Below, piece by piece: positions 40,889-48,755 of a stretch of DNA of 48,755 nucleotides; positions within the stretch are counted from its first letter, which is position 1; every line of letters begins with the position of its first letter. The DNA is from Actinomyces sp. (GTDB lineage: Bacteria; Actinomycetota; Actinomycetes; Actinomycetales; Actinomycetaceae), in the NCBI GenBank assembly GCA_018375675.1, contig JAHACW010000012.1:1-48755 (forward strand), written 5' to 3'. The translations under genes were made by a program, and so were the position numbers. The notes under the pieces were generated by a model that searched no databases, was not told the DNA's origin, and was given only the letters and a program-made list of their open reading frames with translations.

Positions 40889-42373
40889 GTGGAACAGATA
40901 GCTGTGATCGAAAAGGAGATCGCTGACTGGATCACGATGCACCTGACGATTGTCATCCTGATCGGCGTGGGCCTCGTCCTGACGGTCGTCTCTCGCGGCG
41001 TGCAGCTGCGCCTCTTCCCGGAGATGGTGCGCACGGTCCTCGGCTCGCGCAAGGGCGCCGACGGCGGTATCTCCTCCTTCCAGGCCTTCGCGATCTCGCT
41101 GGCCGCGCGCGTGGGTATCGGCAACGTGTTCGGCGTGGCCGCGGCGCTCATGTTCGGCGGCCCGGGTGCGATCTTCTGGATGTGGGTCGTGGCCCTGGTG
41201 GGCATGGCGACCGCATTCTTCGAGGCGACGCTGGCCCAGATCTTCAAGGTGAAGCACTCCGACGGCTCCTTCCGCGGCGGCCCGGCCTACTACATCAAGC
41301 GCGGCATGAAGAACCGCGTCCTGGCCAACGTCTTCGCCGTTATCACCGTCGTTACCTGTGGCATCGTCATCACCTCCGTGCAGTCCAACGCCATCGCGGG
41401 CACGCTCACGAGCGCCTTCGGTGAGGCCGCCAAGGAGCCTCTGCCCGGCGCGGGCGGCTTCTCGGCCGCGCAGCTCACGGTCGCAGGCCTCATCTTCGTC
41501 TTCTCCGCGATGGTTATCTTCGGCGGCATCCGCACCGTCGCCCGCGTCACCGAGTGGATGGCCCCGATCATGGCGACCATCTACGTCATCATGGTCGCCA
41601 TCGTCTGCCTCATGAACATCACGCAGTTCGGCACCGTTCTGGGCCAGATCTTCACCTCCGCGTTCTCCATGGACGCCACCGTCGGCGGCCTGGGCGGCGG
41701 CATCATCGCCGCGATGATCAACGGCACCAAGCGCGGCCTCTTCTCCAACGAGGCCGGCCAGGGCACCGCTCCCAACGCCGCCGCGACCGCGACCGTGTCC
41801 CACCCGGTGCGCCAGGGCCTCATCCAGTCCCTGGGTGTCTTCATCGACACGATTGTCGTGTGCACCGCGACCGCCTTCGTCATCCTCATCGCAGGCGAGA
41901 AGGTGTGGGGCGGCGCGGACGTGAACCCCTCCAACCTGACGACCCTGGCCGTGGCCCACGAGCTCGGCGCCTGGACGATCGTGCCCATGGCGATCCTGAT
42001 CTTCGTCCTGGCCTACTCCTCGGTTATCGCCGCCTACGTCTACTCCGACACGAACATGTCCTTCGTCTTCGGTGACGCCCGCTGGGCGACCTGGACCGTG
42101 CGTGTCGTGTGCGTGGCCTCGGCGACGATCGGCGCCCTGCTGACCCTGGACGTCGTGTGGAACGCCGTCGACATCGCGATGGCGGTCATGACGATCACGA
42201 ACCTGGTGGCCCTGGTCTTCCTGGCCCGCTGGGTGCTGGGTGCGCTGCGCGACTACGAGGCCCAGCGTCGCGATGGCGTCGCCGAGCCCGTCTTCGTGGG
42301 CGAGAAGAACCCGCTGCTGCCCGGCGATGTTCCCGGCAGTGTGTGGAAGCGCGCGAAGCAGAAGAAGAAGTAA
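40889..42373 (+). CDS. Alanine/glycine:cation symporter (AGCS family)
   Basis: 494 residues from the GTG at 40889, chosen for GGGAGG at 40879-40884; the longer frame from 40802 is Arg/Pro-rich and not family-like. About eleven helices. AGCS signatures: ISLAARVGIGNVFGVAAALMFGGPGAIFWMW, SFRGGPAYYIKRGM, GLFSNEAGQGTAPNAAATA and WGGADVNPS. Sodium- or proton-coupled uptake of alanine or glycine (glutamine in some members). A basic, lysine-rich C-terminus. CAAGAT at about 40784-40789 may be the -10. Confidence 0.93.
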   Translation: MEQIAVIEKEIADWITMHLTIVILIGVGLVLTVVSRGVQLRLFPEMVRTVLGSRKGADGGISSFQAFAISLAARVGIGNVFGVAAALMFGGPGAIFWMWVVALVGMATAFFEATLAQIFKVKHSDGSFRGGPAYYIKRGMKNRVLANVFAVITVVTCGIVITSVQSNAIAGTLTSAFGEAAKEPLPGAGGFSAAQLTVAGLIFVFSAMVIFGGIRTVARVTEWMAPIMATIYVIMVAIVCLMNITQFGTVLGQIFTSAFSMDATVGGLGGGIIAAMINGTKRGLFSNEAGQGTAPNAAATATVSHPVRQGLIQSLGVFIDTIVVCTATAFVILIAGEKVWGGADVNPSNLTTLAVAHELGAWTIVPMAILIFVLAYSSVIAAYVYSDTNMSFVFGDARWATWTVRVVCVASATIGALLTLDVVWNAVDIAMAVMTITNLVALVFLARWVLGALRDYEAQRRDGVAEPVFVGEKNPLLPGDVPGSVWKRAKQKKK

Positions 42374-42477
42374 TAGTTGCCGACCACCTCGCCGGGTGCG
42401 CCGGGCACATGTCGTGCCTCGCGCACCCGGCGTCGCGTCTGTCGGCGCTGCTCGGCGCGGCGCACGCGCGCCTGCGT

Positions 42478-42483
42478 TAGGCT
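42478..42483 (+). promoter_or_regulatory. -10 element of the FAH-family gene, leaderless type
   Basis: TAGGCT, then ACCGGC, then the ATG at 42490. Confidence 0.6.
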
Positions 42484-42489
42484 ACCGGC

Positions 42490-43257
42490 ATGAGAATCGC
42501 ACGTTTTTCCGATGGTACGAACCCTGTCTACGGCGCCCTTGAGGAGGGCTCGACGAGGATCGTGGGGCTCAAGGGTGACCCGCTGTTTTCGCCCGTGGAA
42601 CCCTCCGGCCAGATCTACGAGCTGGACGAGGTCCGCCTGCTCTCCCCGGTGATCCCGCGCTCGAAGGTCGTGGGTATCGGTGACAACTACTCGGACACCC
42701 CGATTCCGGCTGACGAGCGTCCCGAGCCGCCGATTTTCCTGAAGGCGAATACCTCGGTCGTGGGCCCCGACGACCCGATCGCGATCCCCGCGTGGTCGAA
42801 CGCGGTGGCCTTCGAGGGCGAGCTCGCGATCGTCATCAAGTCCCTCGCTAAGGACGTGAGTGTCGAGGATGCGCCGCAGATGATCCTCGGCTACACGATC
42901 GCCAACGACGCTACCGCCCGCGATGCGATGACGGGCGGTCCCTGGTCGCGCGGCAAGTCTTTCGACTCGGCGTGCCCGCTGGGCCCGTGGATTACGGTCG
43001 ATCCCGCCCTTGACGTCACCAACCTGGCGATCCGCTCCTATCTGAATGGTGAGATCGCTCAGGATTCTTCGACCGCGCACATGATCTGGAACCCCTTCGA
43101 GCTGGTGTCCTACGTGTCTCACCAGATGACGCTGCTGCCCGGCGACGTGATTGCCACGGGTGCGCCGGCGGGTGCGCAGGTCGTTCACGCTGGTGACCGC
43201 GTGGAGATTGAGATCGAGGGGATTGGAAGCCTGACGAATCCTGTCGTCCGAGCCTAA
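42490..43257 (+). CDS. Fumarylacetoacetate hydrolase family protein
   Basis: 255 residues. The short N-terminal domain is followed by the FAH fold: VVGIGDNYSDT, PPIFLKANTSVVGPDDPI, metal ligands in FEGELAIVI, LGYTIANDATARDAM, KSFDSACPLGPWIT and LLPGDVIATGAPAG. Substrate could be a 2-oxo or 2,4-dioxo acid (oxaloacetate decarboxylase, or a hydratase/hydrolase). In many actinobacteria this gene sits directly upstream of gltX; here 3.7 kb of other genes lie between. Leaderless start. Confidence 0.93.
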   Translation: MRIARFSDGTNPVYGALEEGSTRIVGLKGDPLFSPVEPSGQIYELDEVRLLSPVIPRSKVVGIGDNYSDTPIPADERPEPPIFLKANTSVVGPDDPIAIPAWSNAVAFEGELAIVIKSLAKDVSVEDAPQMILGYTIANDATARDAMTGGPWSRGKSFDSACPLGPWITVDPALDVTNLAIRSYLNGEIAQDSSTAHMIWNPFELVSYVSHQMTLLPGDVIATGAPAGAQVVHAGDRVEIEIEGIGSLTNPVVRA

Positions 43258-43321
43258 CTGTGTGACCTGTGTGATAGGATTACGTCGTTCTGACAATATC
43301 TCCGTCGCATAGGAGCACACT

Positions 43322-44806
43322 GTGAGCGAACCCCAGTCATCGGGCGCGCTGGCCGTCGAAATGGCCGGTCTGGACGTCATCCCCGAATCCGATCGAAAAG
43401 GAAAACCCTCCGACCTGTTCATGCCGTGGTTTGCGGCGAATATTTCGGTCCTGGGTATCTCGTGGGGCTCGTGGGTCCTCGGCTTCGGGCTTTCCCTCGC
43501 ACAGGCGGTCGTCGTGTCCGTCGTTGGAGTGGCCCTGTCATTCCTGGTCTGCGGCCTCATCGCTATCGCCGGTAAGCGTGGCTCCGCCCCGACGCTGGTC
43601 CTGTCGCGCGCGGCCTTCGGCTTCAATGGCAACCGCATTTCGGCGGCGATCTCGTGGATCCTGACGGTGGGCTGGGAGACCTTCCTGGCGATCATGGCCG
43701 TCCAGGCCACGGCTACGGTGATGGGGGCGCTCGGCTTCACGAACCACGTTGTCGCCCAGATCATCGCGCTGATCCTCGTCGTCGTTCTGGCGGCGGGTTC
43801 GGGCATCCTCGGTTTCGAGGCGATCATGAAGGTCCAGACGTGGATCACCTGGGCCACCGCGGCCCTGACGATCATCTACCTGGTCCTGGTCGCCCCGACG
43901 ATTGACTTCGCGGTCCTCTCCTCGCGTCCCTCGGCGCCCCTGACCGCGGTGCTCGGCGCGGGCTGCATGCTCCTCGTGGGCTTCGGCTTCGGCTGGATCA
44001 ACGCGGCCGCCGACTACTCGCGCTACCTGCCGCGCGCCGCCTCGACGAAGGGCGTGGTCGGCTGGACGACGGTGGGCGCGGCCCTGCCCACGGTCATCCT
44101 CGTCTTCTTCGGCATCCTCCTGGTTGGATCGGCCGACGAGTCCCTCTCCGAGGCCATCGGTGGTGACCCGATCGGCGCGCTCACCACGCTGCTGCCCACC
44201 TGGTTCCTCATCCCCTTCGCGCTGGTCGCGATCCTGGGCCTCATCGGCGGCATCGTCATGGACATCTACTCCTCGGGCCTGTCGCTGCTGGCCACGGGCG
44301 TGCCCGTGTCGCGCCCGGTCGCCACTGCGATTGATGGCACGATCATGACGGTCGGCACGATCGTCGTCGTGTTCTTCGCGGACTCCTTCCTAACCCCCTT
44401 CACGGCGTTCCTCACGACCCTGGGCGTCGTCATCGCCGCGTGGGGCGGCGTCATGCTGGCGGACATCGCGCTGCGCCGCAAGGACTACGACGAGCCGTCG
44501 CTCTTCATCCCCTCGGGCCGCTACGGCTCGGTGAACTGGGGCGCGGTCGCCTCCCTGATCGTCGGCTCGCTGGTGGGCTGGGGCCTCGTCGTTAACGCGA
44601 GCGCCTCCTGGCTGTCCTGGCAGGGCTACCTCCTCGGCCCCCTGGGCGGGCGCGAGGGCGACTGGGCGGGCGCCAACATCGGCATCCTCCTGGCGATGGT
44701 CGTCGGCTTCGTCGGTTACTGGGCGACCAGCGCGGGCCGCGTGCGCGCGCAGGAGAAGCTGCCCTCGCGCACCTACGCCGAGGGCGCGGACGAGGGCGAG
44801 CAGTGA
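43322..44806 (+). CDS. NCS1 family cytosine/purine permease
   Basis: 494 residues, about twelve helices. NCS1/CodB-like features: SDLFMPWFAANISVLGISWGSWVL near the N-terminus, GKRGSAPTLVLSRAAFGFNGNRI, FGFGWINAAADYSRYLPR, and IVMDIYSSGLSLLATGV. Imports a nucleobase (cytosine, hypoxanthine or related) with Na+ or H+. GTG start at 43322 with AGGAG 8 nt upstream; TAGGAT at about 43274-43279 is a likely -10. The stop overlaps the next start (GTGA), linking import to phosphorolysis of purines by the coupled gene. Confidence 0.92.
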   Translation: MSEPQSSGALAVEMAGLDVIPESDRKGKPSDLFMPWFAANISVLGISWGSWVLGFGLSLAQAVVVSVVGVALSFLVCGLIAIAGKRGSAPTLVLSRAAFGFNGNRISAAISWILTVGWETFLAIMAVQATATVMGALGFTNHVVAQIIALILVVVLAAGSGILGFEAIMKVQTWITWATAALTIIYLVLVAPTIDFAVLSSRPSAPLTAVLGAGCMLLVGFGFGWINAAADYSRYLPRAASTKGVVGWTTVGAALPTVILVFFGILLVGSADESLSEAIGGDPIGALTTLLPTWFLIPFALVAILGLIGGIVMDIYSSGLSLLATGVPVSRPVATAIDGTIMTVGTIVVVFFADSFLTPFTAFLTTLGVVIAAWGGVMLADIALRRKDYDEPSLFIPSGRYGSVNWGAVASLIVGSLVGWGLVVNASASWLSWQGYLLGPLGGREGDWAGANIGILLAMVVGFVGYWATSAGRVRAQEKLPSRTYAEGADEGEQ

Positions 44807-45600
44807 GCGTCGACCCGCGCTTCCCCCAGGCTCTCCTCGACGACGAGGCCGTGGCCGGCGCCCGGGTCCTCACCTCTCTTGCGGGACGCCCGGACGCGCT
44901 CGTCGTGCTCGGCTCCGGCTTGGCCGAGGCCCTCGACGAGGCCTGGGGAGCCCCCGCGGCCACCGTGCCGCTGGGCGACATCCCCGGCGTCGTTGCGCCG
45001 GTTGCGGATGGGCACGGCGGCGAGCTACGCGCCTATGAGACGAGCGGGGGAGTGGTCCTCGTGGCCACGGGCCGCACGCACCTCTACGAGGGGCTGGGTC
45101 CCCGCCCTGTCACGGCTCTGGCCCGCGCCACCGTTGCGGCGGGGATTAGCCGCGCGGTCCTCACGAACGCGAACGGCTGCCTGAAGCCCTGGAGCCTGGG
45201 CGACGTCATGGCGATCACCGACCACGTGAACTTCAGTGGCACCTCGCCCTTCGATGGGCCGCTCTTCCTGGACGTGTCGGCCGTGTGGGATGCCCAGATG
45301 ACGCAGGCGCTGCGCGGCGTGTGCCAGCGCGAGGGTACTTACGCGATCCTGCGTGGCCCCGAGTACCAGACGATGGCCGAGACCCGCATCCTCGCGGGCC
45401 TGGGCGTGGATTGTGTGGGCATGTCGACCGTCATGGAAGCCATCACTCTGCACGCCCTGGGCGTGCGCGTCGCCGGCATGTCGGTCGTCTCCGACCTGTC
45501 CTTTGCCGACGCCCCGACGGATCCGACCGCCGTCGTCGAGGCGGCCTCTGCGGCTCGCCAGACCGTGGTTGCTGGCATCGAGGTGGCCCTGGGCGCCTGA
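44803..45600 (+). CDS. punA: Purine-nucleoside phosphorylase (trimeric type)
   Basis: 265 residues. Phosphorolyses guanosine/inosine and their deoxy forms to base and (deoxy)ribose-1-phosphate. Landmarks: ALVVLGSGLAEAL at the phosphate site, ATGRTHLYEGLGPRPV, LTNANGCLKPWSLGDVMAITDHVNFSG, RGPEYQTMAETRIL, and GMSTVMEAITLHALGVRVAGMSVVSDLS with the Met/Glu ribose-site residues. GTG start inside the permease stop (GTGA at 44803-44806). A 13-mer copy (44842-44854) lies near the N-terminus. Forms a salvage operon with the NCS1 permease. Confidence 0.94.
   Translation: MSVDPRFPQALLDDEAVAGARVLTSLAGRPDALVVLGSGLAEALDEAWGAPAATVPLGDIPGVVAPVADGHGGELRAYETSGGVVLVATGRTHLYEGLGPRPVTALARATVAAGISRAVLTNANGCLKPWSLGDVMAITDHVNFSGTSPFDGPLFLDVSAVWDAQMTQALRGVCQREGTYAILRGPEYQTMAETRILAGLGVDCVGMSTVMEAITLHALGVRVAGMSVVSDLSFADAPTDPTAVVEAASAARQTVVAGIEVALGA
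44842..44854 (-). repeat. Copy of the dispersed 13-mer inside punA
   Basis: The plus strand reads GACGAGGCCGTGG in frame as Asp-Glu-Ala-Val. The core could reflect common codons; the 13-mer match extends beyond it. Confidence 0.7.
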
Positions 45601-45618
45601 GCGCGGAACCAGACACGA

Positions 45619-45670
45619 ACGAGGCCGTGGTCGGCAGGTGGATGTCCACCGCTGCCGGCCACGGCCTCGT
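45619..45670. terminator. Very long hairpin terminator between convergent punA and malY-type genes
   Basis: The outer 12 bp (45619-45630 with 45659-45670) are near-copies of the 13-mer in inverted pair (one mismatch each). The stem continues inward with small bulges to about 45642/45645, some 24 pairs in all. It lies 19 bp after punA and 17 bp after the minus-strand stop; no T-tract is obvious. Confidence 0.8.
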
Positions 45671-45686
45671 ATCGCGCGAGAGAAGA

Positions 45687-46859
45687 TCAGAGCAGGCCGA
45701 GGACCCCCTCCACGATCCGCGAGGCTACGTCGGGGGCGCACGCCAGGTTGATGCGCGCCCACGAGGCGTAGTCGGCGCCCAGGGTGCGGCCCTCGTTGGC
45801 GGCGATGCGGGCGCGCTCGCGCAGCGTTGCGGCGGGGGAGAGGGGGCCCAAGTCCACGCCTTCGAAGCCCCACCAGGTCAGGTACGTGCCCTCGGGGCGC
45901 ACGAAGTCGATCGGTGTGTCCGCGAGAGCGCGCTCCACGAGGTCCACGTTGGAGCGGATGAGGTCCTTGACCTCGCGCTGCCAAGCCTCGCCCTGCTCGT
46001 AGGCGGCGATCGCGCCGACTGTGCCGATGACGTTCGCGTCGTGGCGTACGGCCGCGGCGAACACGTCCCAGCGCTCGCGCAGCGCCTCGTCGGGCAGGAT
46101 CACCTGCGCGGAGGGGAGCCCCGCGATGTTCCAGCCCTTCGACGCGGCGGTCGCGGTCACCGTGTGGGATGCGAACGAGGGGCCGAGCGACGCGTAGGAA
46201 ACGAACGGAATTGACTCGTCCAACACGAGGGAGGAGTGGATCTCGTCGGAGAACACGAGGGCGTCGTAGTCGGAGACGACGTCATGCAGGGCGCGCAGCT
46301 CGTCCTCGCGCAGGACGCGGCCGACCGGGTTCCACGGGTTGCACAGGATGACGAGGCCGGCCCCGGCCTCAAGCCCGGCGCGGATCCCCTCCAGGTCCAG
46401 CGCCCACCCGCGCCCGCCGGCACGCGTGCCGCGCAGTGAGGGTACCTCGATGACGGGGTGGTCGAACTTGCCCGGGATCGTCAGGAAAGGCATGTAGGCG
46501 GGCGTGGGCACGATGATCGGCGCGCCCGGGCGCACCAGGTGCTGAATCGTCGCTTCGAGGGCGGGCAGGACCGAGGCCACGAGACGCACGTGCGAGGCGT
46601 CCACGTCCCAGCCAAAGCGCCTCTTCTGGAACTCGGCGGTCGCGCCCGCGATGCGCGGCTCCAGCCAGGTCGGCTGGTAGCCGAGCAGGCCGTCGTCGAT
46701 CGCCCCCTTCATCGCGTCGGCGACCTCTGGGGCCGTCCCAAAGTCCATTTCCGCCACCCACGCGCCGATCGTCGGCTCACCGCTCGCGGTCGTGATACCC
46801 GTCCACTTCAGGGAGCCGGTGCGGTAGAGGTGGGAGTCGGAAAAGAGACGAACGGACAC
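45687..46859 (-). CDS. MalY/PatB family PLP-dependent C-S beta-lyase or aminotransferase
   Basis: 390 residues, fold I. N-terminal GSLKWTGITTASGEPTIGAWVAEMDF, GYQPTW, then VPTPAYMPFL, LVILCNPWNPVGRVLREDEL, VFSDEIHSSLVL and the PLP lysine in ATAASKGWNIAGLPSAQVI. The MalY/PatB group cleaves cystathionine or cysteine conjugates to thiol, pyruvate and ammonia; some members regulate maltose genes by protein contact. With LuxS and the MetE-like protein in the window, homocysteine supply is a reasonable role. GTG at 46859 after AGGAGG. Divergent from gltX. Confidence 0.9.
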   Translation of the reverse strand: MSVRLFSDSHLYRTGSLKWTGITTASGEPTIGAWVAEMDFGTAPEVADAMKGAIDDGLLGYQPTWLEPRIAGATAEFQKRRFGWDVDASHVRLVASVLPALEATIQHLVRPGAPIIVPTPAYMPFLTIPGKFDHPVIEVPSLRGTRAGGRGWALDLEGIRAGLEAGAGLVILCNPWNPVGRVLREDELRALHDVVSDYDALVFSDEIHSSLVLDESIPFVSYASLGPSFASHTVTATAASKGWNIAGLPSAQVILPDEALRERWDVFAAAVRHDANVIGTVGAIAAYEQGEAWQREVKDLIRSNVDLVERALADTPIDFVRPEGTYLTWWGFEGVDLGPLSPAATLRERARIAANEGRTLGADYASWARINLACAPDVASRIVEGVLGLL

Positions 46860-46988
46860 GGTGTCCTCCTGGATGAGTCGGTGGATGCGGCTCGGGCCGA
46901 TCCCGGTGATGCAACCAGCCTATCCGCGCCCCCGGCGCGCGTCGCAGCGCGCCCACCCATCAAGCAAATGCAACAGCCACCGCTGGAG

Positions 46989-46994
46989 TAGGAT
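46989..46994 (+). promoter_or_regulatory. -10 element of gltX
   Basis: TAGGAT ends 9 nt before the ATG at 47004. GGAGGA fills the gap and could act as ribosome site only if transcription begins further upstream; otherwise the leader would be 2-3 nt. Confidence 0.5.
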
Positions 46995-47003
46995 GGAGGA
47001 ATC

Positions 47004-48509
47004 ATGAGTGAAACAACTGCCACCGGTGCCGACGTTCGCGTCCGCTTCTGCCCCTCGCCCACAGGAACCCCTCACGTCGGCATGGTCCGTACGTGCCTGT
47101 TCAACTGGGCCTACGCCCGCCACACGGGAGGAACCTTCGTCTTCCGCATCGAAGACACGGATGCCGCCCGCGATTCCCAGGAGTCCTTCGACCAGATCAT
47201 CGAGTCCCTGCAGTGGCTGGGCCTCGACTGGGACGAGGGCGTCGGTAAGGGAGGCCCGCACGGCCCCTACCGTCAGAGCGAGCGCATGGACATCTACCGT
47301 GACGTGGCCGCCCGCCTGCTTGAGGCCGGCTACGCCTACGAGTCCTACTCGACTCCCGAGGAGATCGAGGAGCGTCACCGCGCCAAGGGTGAGGACCCCA
47401 AGCTCGGCTACGACGGCTTCGACCGCAACCTGACGGAGGAGCAGATCGCCGCTTTCCGCGCCGAGGGTCGCCAGCCCGTCCTGCGCCTGCGCATGCCCGA
47501 CGAGGACATCACGTTCACGGACCTGATCCGCGGCGAGATCACCTTCAAGGCCGGCTCGGTGCCGGACTATGTCATCGTGCGCGCCAACGGCCACCCGCTC
47601 TACACGCTGGTGAACCCGATCGACGACGCGCTCATGGAGATCACCCACGTGCTGCGCGGTGAGGACCTGCTTTCCTCGACGCCCCGCCAGATCGTGCTGT
47701 ACCGCGCTCTCGAGGCCATCGGCGTCGCCAAGTTCATGCCGCGCTTCGGCCACCTGCCCTACGTCATGGGTGAGGGCAACAAGAAGCTGTCCAAGCGCGA
47801 CCCCGAGTCGAATCTGCTGCTGCACAAGGCTGCCGGCATGATCCCCGAGGGCCTCAACAACTACCTGGCTCTCCTGGGCTGGTCGATTGCCGCGGACCGC
47901 GACATCTTCTCTATGGAGGAGATGGCCCAGGCCTTCGACATTTCGGACGTGAACCCGAACCCGGCGCGCTTCGACCAGAAGAAGGCCATTGCGATCAACG
48001 CCGAGCAGATCCGTCTGCTGGACGGCGAGGACTTCCGCAACCGCCTGGTGCCCTTCCTGCACCGCGACGAGGTCGTCTCAGCCGACTCCTTCGAGGCGCT
48101 GACCGATCGCGAGCGTGAGATCCTCACCGAGGCCGCGCCGCTCATCCAGACGCGCATCCAGCTGCTCGGCGAGGCCACGGGCATGCTCGGCTTCCTCTTC
48201 GTTGCCGACGATGCCCTGGAGATGGACGAGAAGGCCGTCTCCAAGCTCAAGGACAACGCCGTGGACGTCCTGGACGCCGCCATCGAGACCGTCGAGGGCC
48301 TGACCGAGTTCACGACCGAGTCCCTCGAGGCGTCGCTGCGCGCACGCATCGTTGATGAGATGGGCGTCAAGCCCCGTCTGGCCTTCGGCCCGCTGCGCGT
48401 CGCCGTGACCGGCCGTCAGGTTTCCCCGCCGCTGTTTGAGTCCATGGAGATCCTGGGCCGCGATTCCTCGCTGACCCGTCTGCGCGCCCTGCGCGCCTCC
48501 CTGGCCTGA
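47004..48509 (+). CDS. gltX: Glutamate--tRNA ligase
   Basis: Class I synthetase, 501 residues. The HIGH-type motif is in [15 protein letters not shown] (residues about 13-27), [11 protein letters not shown] follows, and KMSKS appears as [11 protein letters not shown] (about 259). The C-terminal helical anticodon domain begins near residue 330. It is likely non-discriminating, also charging tRNA-Gln for amidation by GatCAB, as in most actinobacteria; the adjacent tRNA-Gln gene fits that, although neither proves it. ATG at 47004; own -10 just upstream. Confidence 0.97.
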   Translation: MSETTATGADVRVRFCPSPTGTPHVGMVRTCLFNWAYARHTGGTFVFRIEDTDAARDSQESFDQIIESLQWLGLDWDEGVGKGGPHGPYRQSERMDIYRDVAARLLEAGYAYESYSTPEEIEERHRAKGEDPKLGYDGFDRNLTEEQIAAFRAEGRQPVLRLRMPDEDITFTDLIRGEITFKAGSVPDYVIVRANGHPLYTLVNPIDDALMEITHVLRGEDLLSSTPRQIVLYRALEAIGVAKFMPRFGHLPYVMGEGNKKLSKRDPESNLLLHKAAGMIPEGLNNYLALLGWSIAADRDIFSMEEMAQAFDISDVNPNPARFDQKKAIAINAEQIRLLDGEDFRNRLVPFLHRDEVVSADSFEALTDREREILTEAAPLIQTRIQLLGEATGMLGFLFVADDALEMDEKAVSKLKDNAVDVLDAAIETVEGLTEFTTESLEASLRARIVDEMGVKPRLAFGPLRVAVTGRQVSPPLFESMEILGRDSSLTRLRALRASLA

Positions 48510-48520
48510 TCGCTGAGACC

Positions 48521-48562
48521 AGCCCCGGCCTCGTCCCTGTCATGTCGGACGAGGCCGGGGCT
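48521..48562 (+). terminator. Terminator after gltX with paired repeat motifs
   Basis: Arms 48521-48536 and 48547-48562 pair over 16 bp around a 10-nt loop. Each arm holds an exact 13-mer (48523-48535 and, inverted, 48548-48560). TTCGTCGTG follows, a poor T-tract. Confidence 0.85.
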
Positions 48563-48631
48563 TCGTCGTGCCCGGAGGTGTCCCGTTCGCGGGGGAGAGG
48601 CGGTGGGTGATCGGGACCACTGGCCTTCGAT

Positions 48632-48660
48632 TTGGCATGAGGGCGTCGGTCCGCTACAGT
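48632..48660 (+). promoter_or_regulatory. Promoter of the tRNA-Gln transcript
   Basis: TTGGCA (48632-48637) and TACAGT (48655-48660) are separated by 17 bp, the best -35/-10 pair in the window. The tRNA begins 47 bp after the -10. Confidence 0.7.
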
Positions 48661-48706
48661 TATCTCCTGTCGCCAGCGACGTGAAAGCGAAGCGGGTGAT
48701 AGCCAA

Positions 48707-48755
48707 TGGGGTATGGTGTAATTGGCAACACAGCTGATTCTGGTTCAGCCATTCT
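48707..48755 (+). tRNA. tRNA-Gln (anticodon CTG), 3' end beyond window
   Basis: The acceptor strand starts TGGGGTA, and the D arm is TGGTGTAATTGGCAACA. The anticodon arm GCTGA-TTCTGGT-TCAGC gives anticodon CTG. The window ends in the variable region, so the T arm and 3' acceptor strand are not seen. It lies just downstream of gltX and may start a Gln/Glu tRNA cluster. Confidence 0.93.

Noticed and set aside
405..46358. All GACGAGGCC/GGCCTCGTC 9-mers inside genes as members of the dispersed repeat
   Set aside because: In frame this reads Asp-Glu-Ala with preferred codons (for example 405 in malF, 5593 in glyS, 22250 in the ABC gene), so the 9-mer alone is not evidence; only 13-mer matches were counted.

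Overview
The window is 48.8 kb of high-GC DNA with closely packed genes, strong G/C-ending codon bias, frequent GTG starts and many promoters whose -10 hexamer sits 6-7 nt before the start codon (leaderless style). Together with the DUF3516-type Ski2-like helicase, the fumarylacetoacetase-family gene near gltX and the dgt-dnaG pair, this points to an actinobacterium. The gene content (maltose ABC transporter, luxS, EIIBCA PTS, AGCS symporter) fits the Actinomycetaceae (Actinomyces/Schaalia-like). The species cannot be fixed from sequence alone. No prophage, transposase, CRISPR array or rRNA is visible.

Layout. 1-2179: malF (5' cut) and malG, maltose/maltodextrin ABC permeases. 2313-4386: a YtrA-type GntR regulator with an ABC ATPase and permease, behind a perfect palindromic operator. 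4387-5130: a 744-bp gene-free region with a phased, inverted array of GGATAGGTT elements. 5131-8673: glyS-dus-aroD. 8864-10924 (-): a one-protein EIIBCA sugar PTS. 11109-14912: dgt, dnaG, luxS. 15033-15530 (-): conserved unknown. 15728-16876: ilvE. 16961-19016: divergent LysR regulator and YeiH-family exporter. 19136-22497: heterodimeric ABC exporter-fold pair. 22578-23795: manA. 24010-24702 (-): class I glutamine amidotransferase. 24736-28117 (-): lipoprotein, membrane-fusion protein, ATPase and MacB-like permease. 28443-29636 (-): single-domain MetE-like methyltransferase. 29958-32878: ilvD and a domain-shuffled lplA. 32939-34305 (-): marC and yggS. 34421-35339: yccF, ybaK. 35493-36060: DinJ-YafQ toxin-antitoxin pair. 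36093-37303: Pr6Pr membrane protein, VOC protein. 37403-40635 (-): PH-domain protein and a large helicase. 40889-43257: AGCS amino-acid symporter, FAH-family hydrolase. 43322-45600: NCS1 nucleobase permease and purine nucleoside phosphorylase. 45687-46859 (-): MalY/PatB C-S lyase. 47004-48509: gltX. 48707-end: tRNA-Gln(CTG), cut by the window end.

How it fits together. The window is mostly core metabolism and information processing (glyS, dus, dnaG, dgt, gltX, tRNA-Gln, aroD, ilvE, ilvD, manA) with small transport and regulatory cassettes between. LuxS, the MetE-like protein and the MalY-type C-S lyase all touch homocysteine/methionine chemistry. The permease and PNP form a purine-salvage pair. 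MalFG, the PTS and ManA belong to sugar uptake.

Two non-coding signals stand out. One is a dispersed 13-mer, CC(A/C)CGGCCTCGTC. I count 15 exact copies by eye, often as inverted pairs forming intergenic terminator hairpins, but also alone and inside four genes. The other is the array at 4784-4959, where seven GGATAGGTT-type elements sit on an exact 19-bp register and flip orientation at a central palindrome. Neither is explained by the annotated genes.
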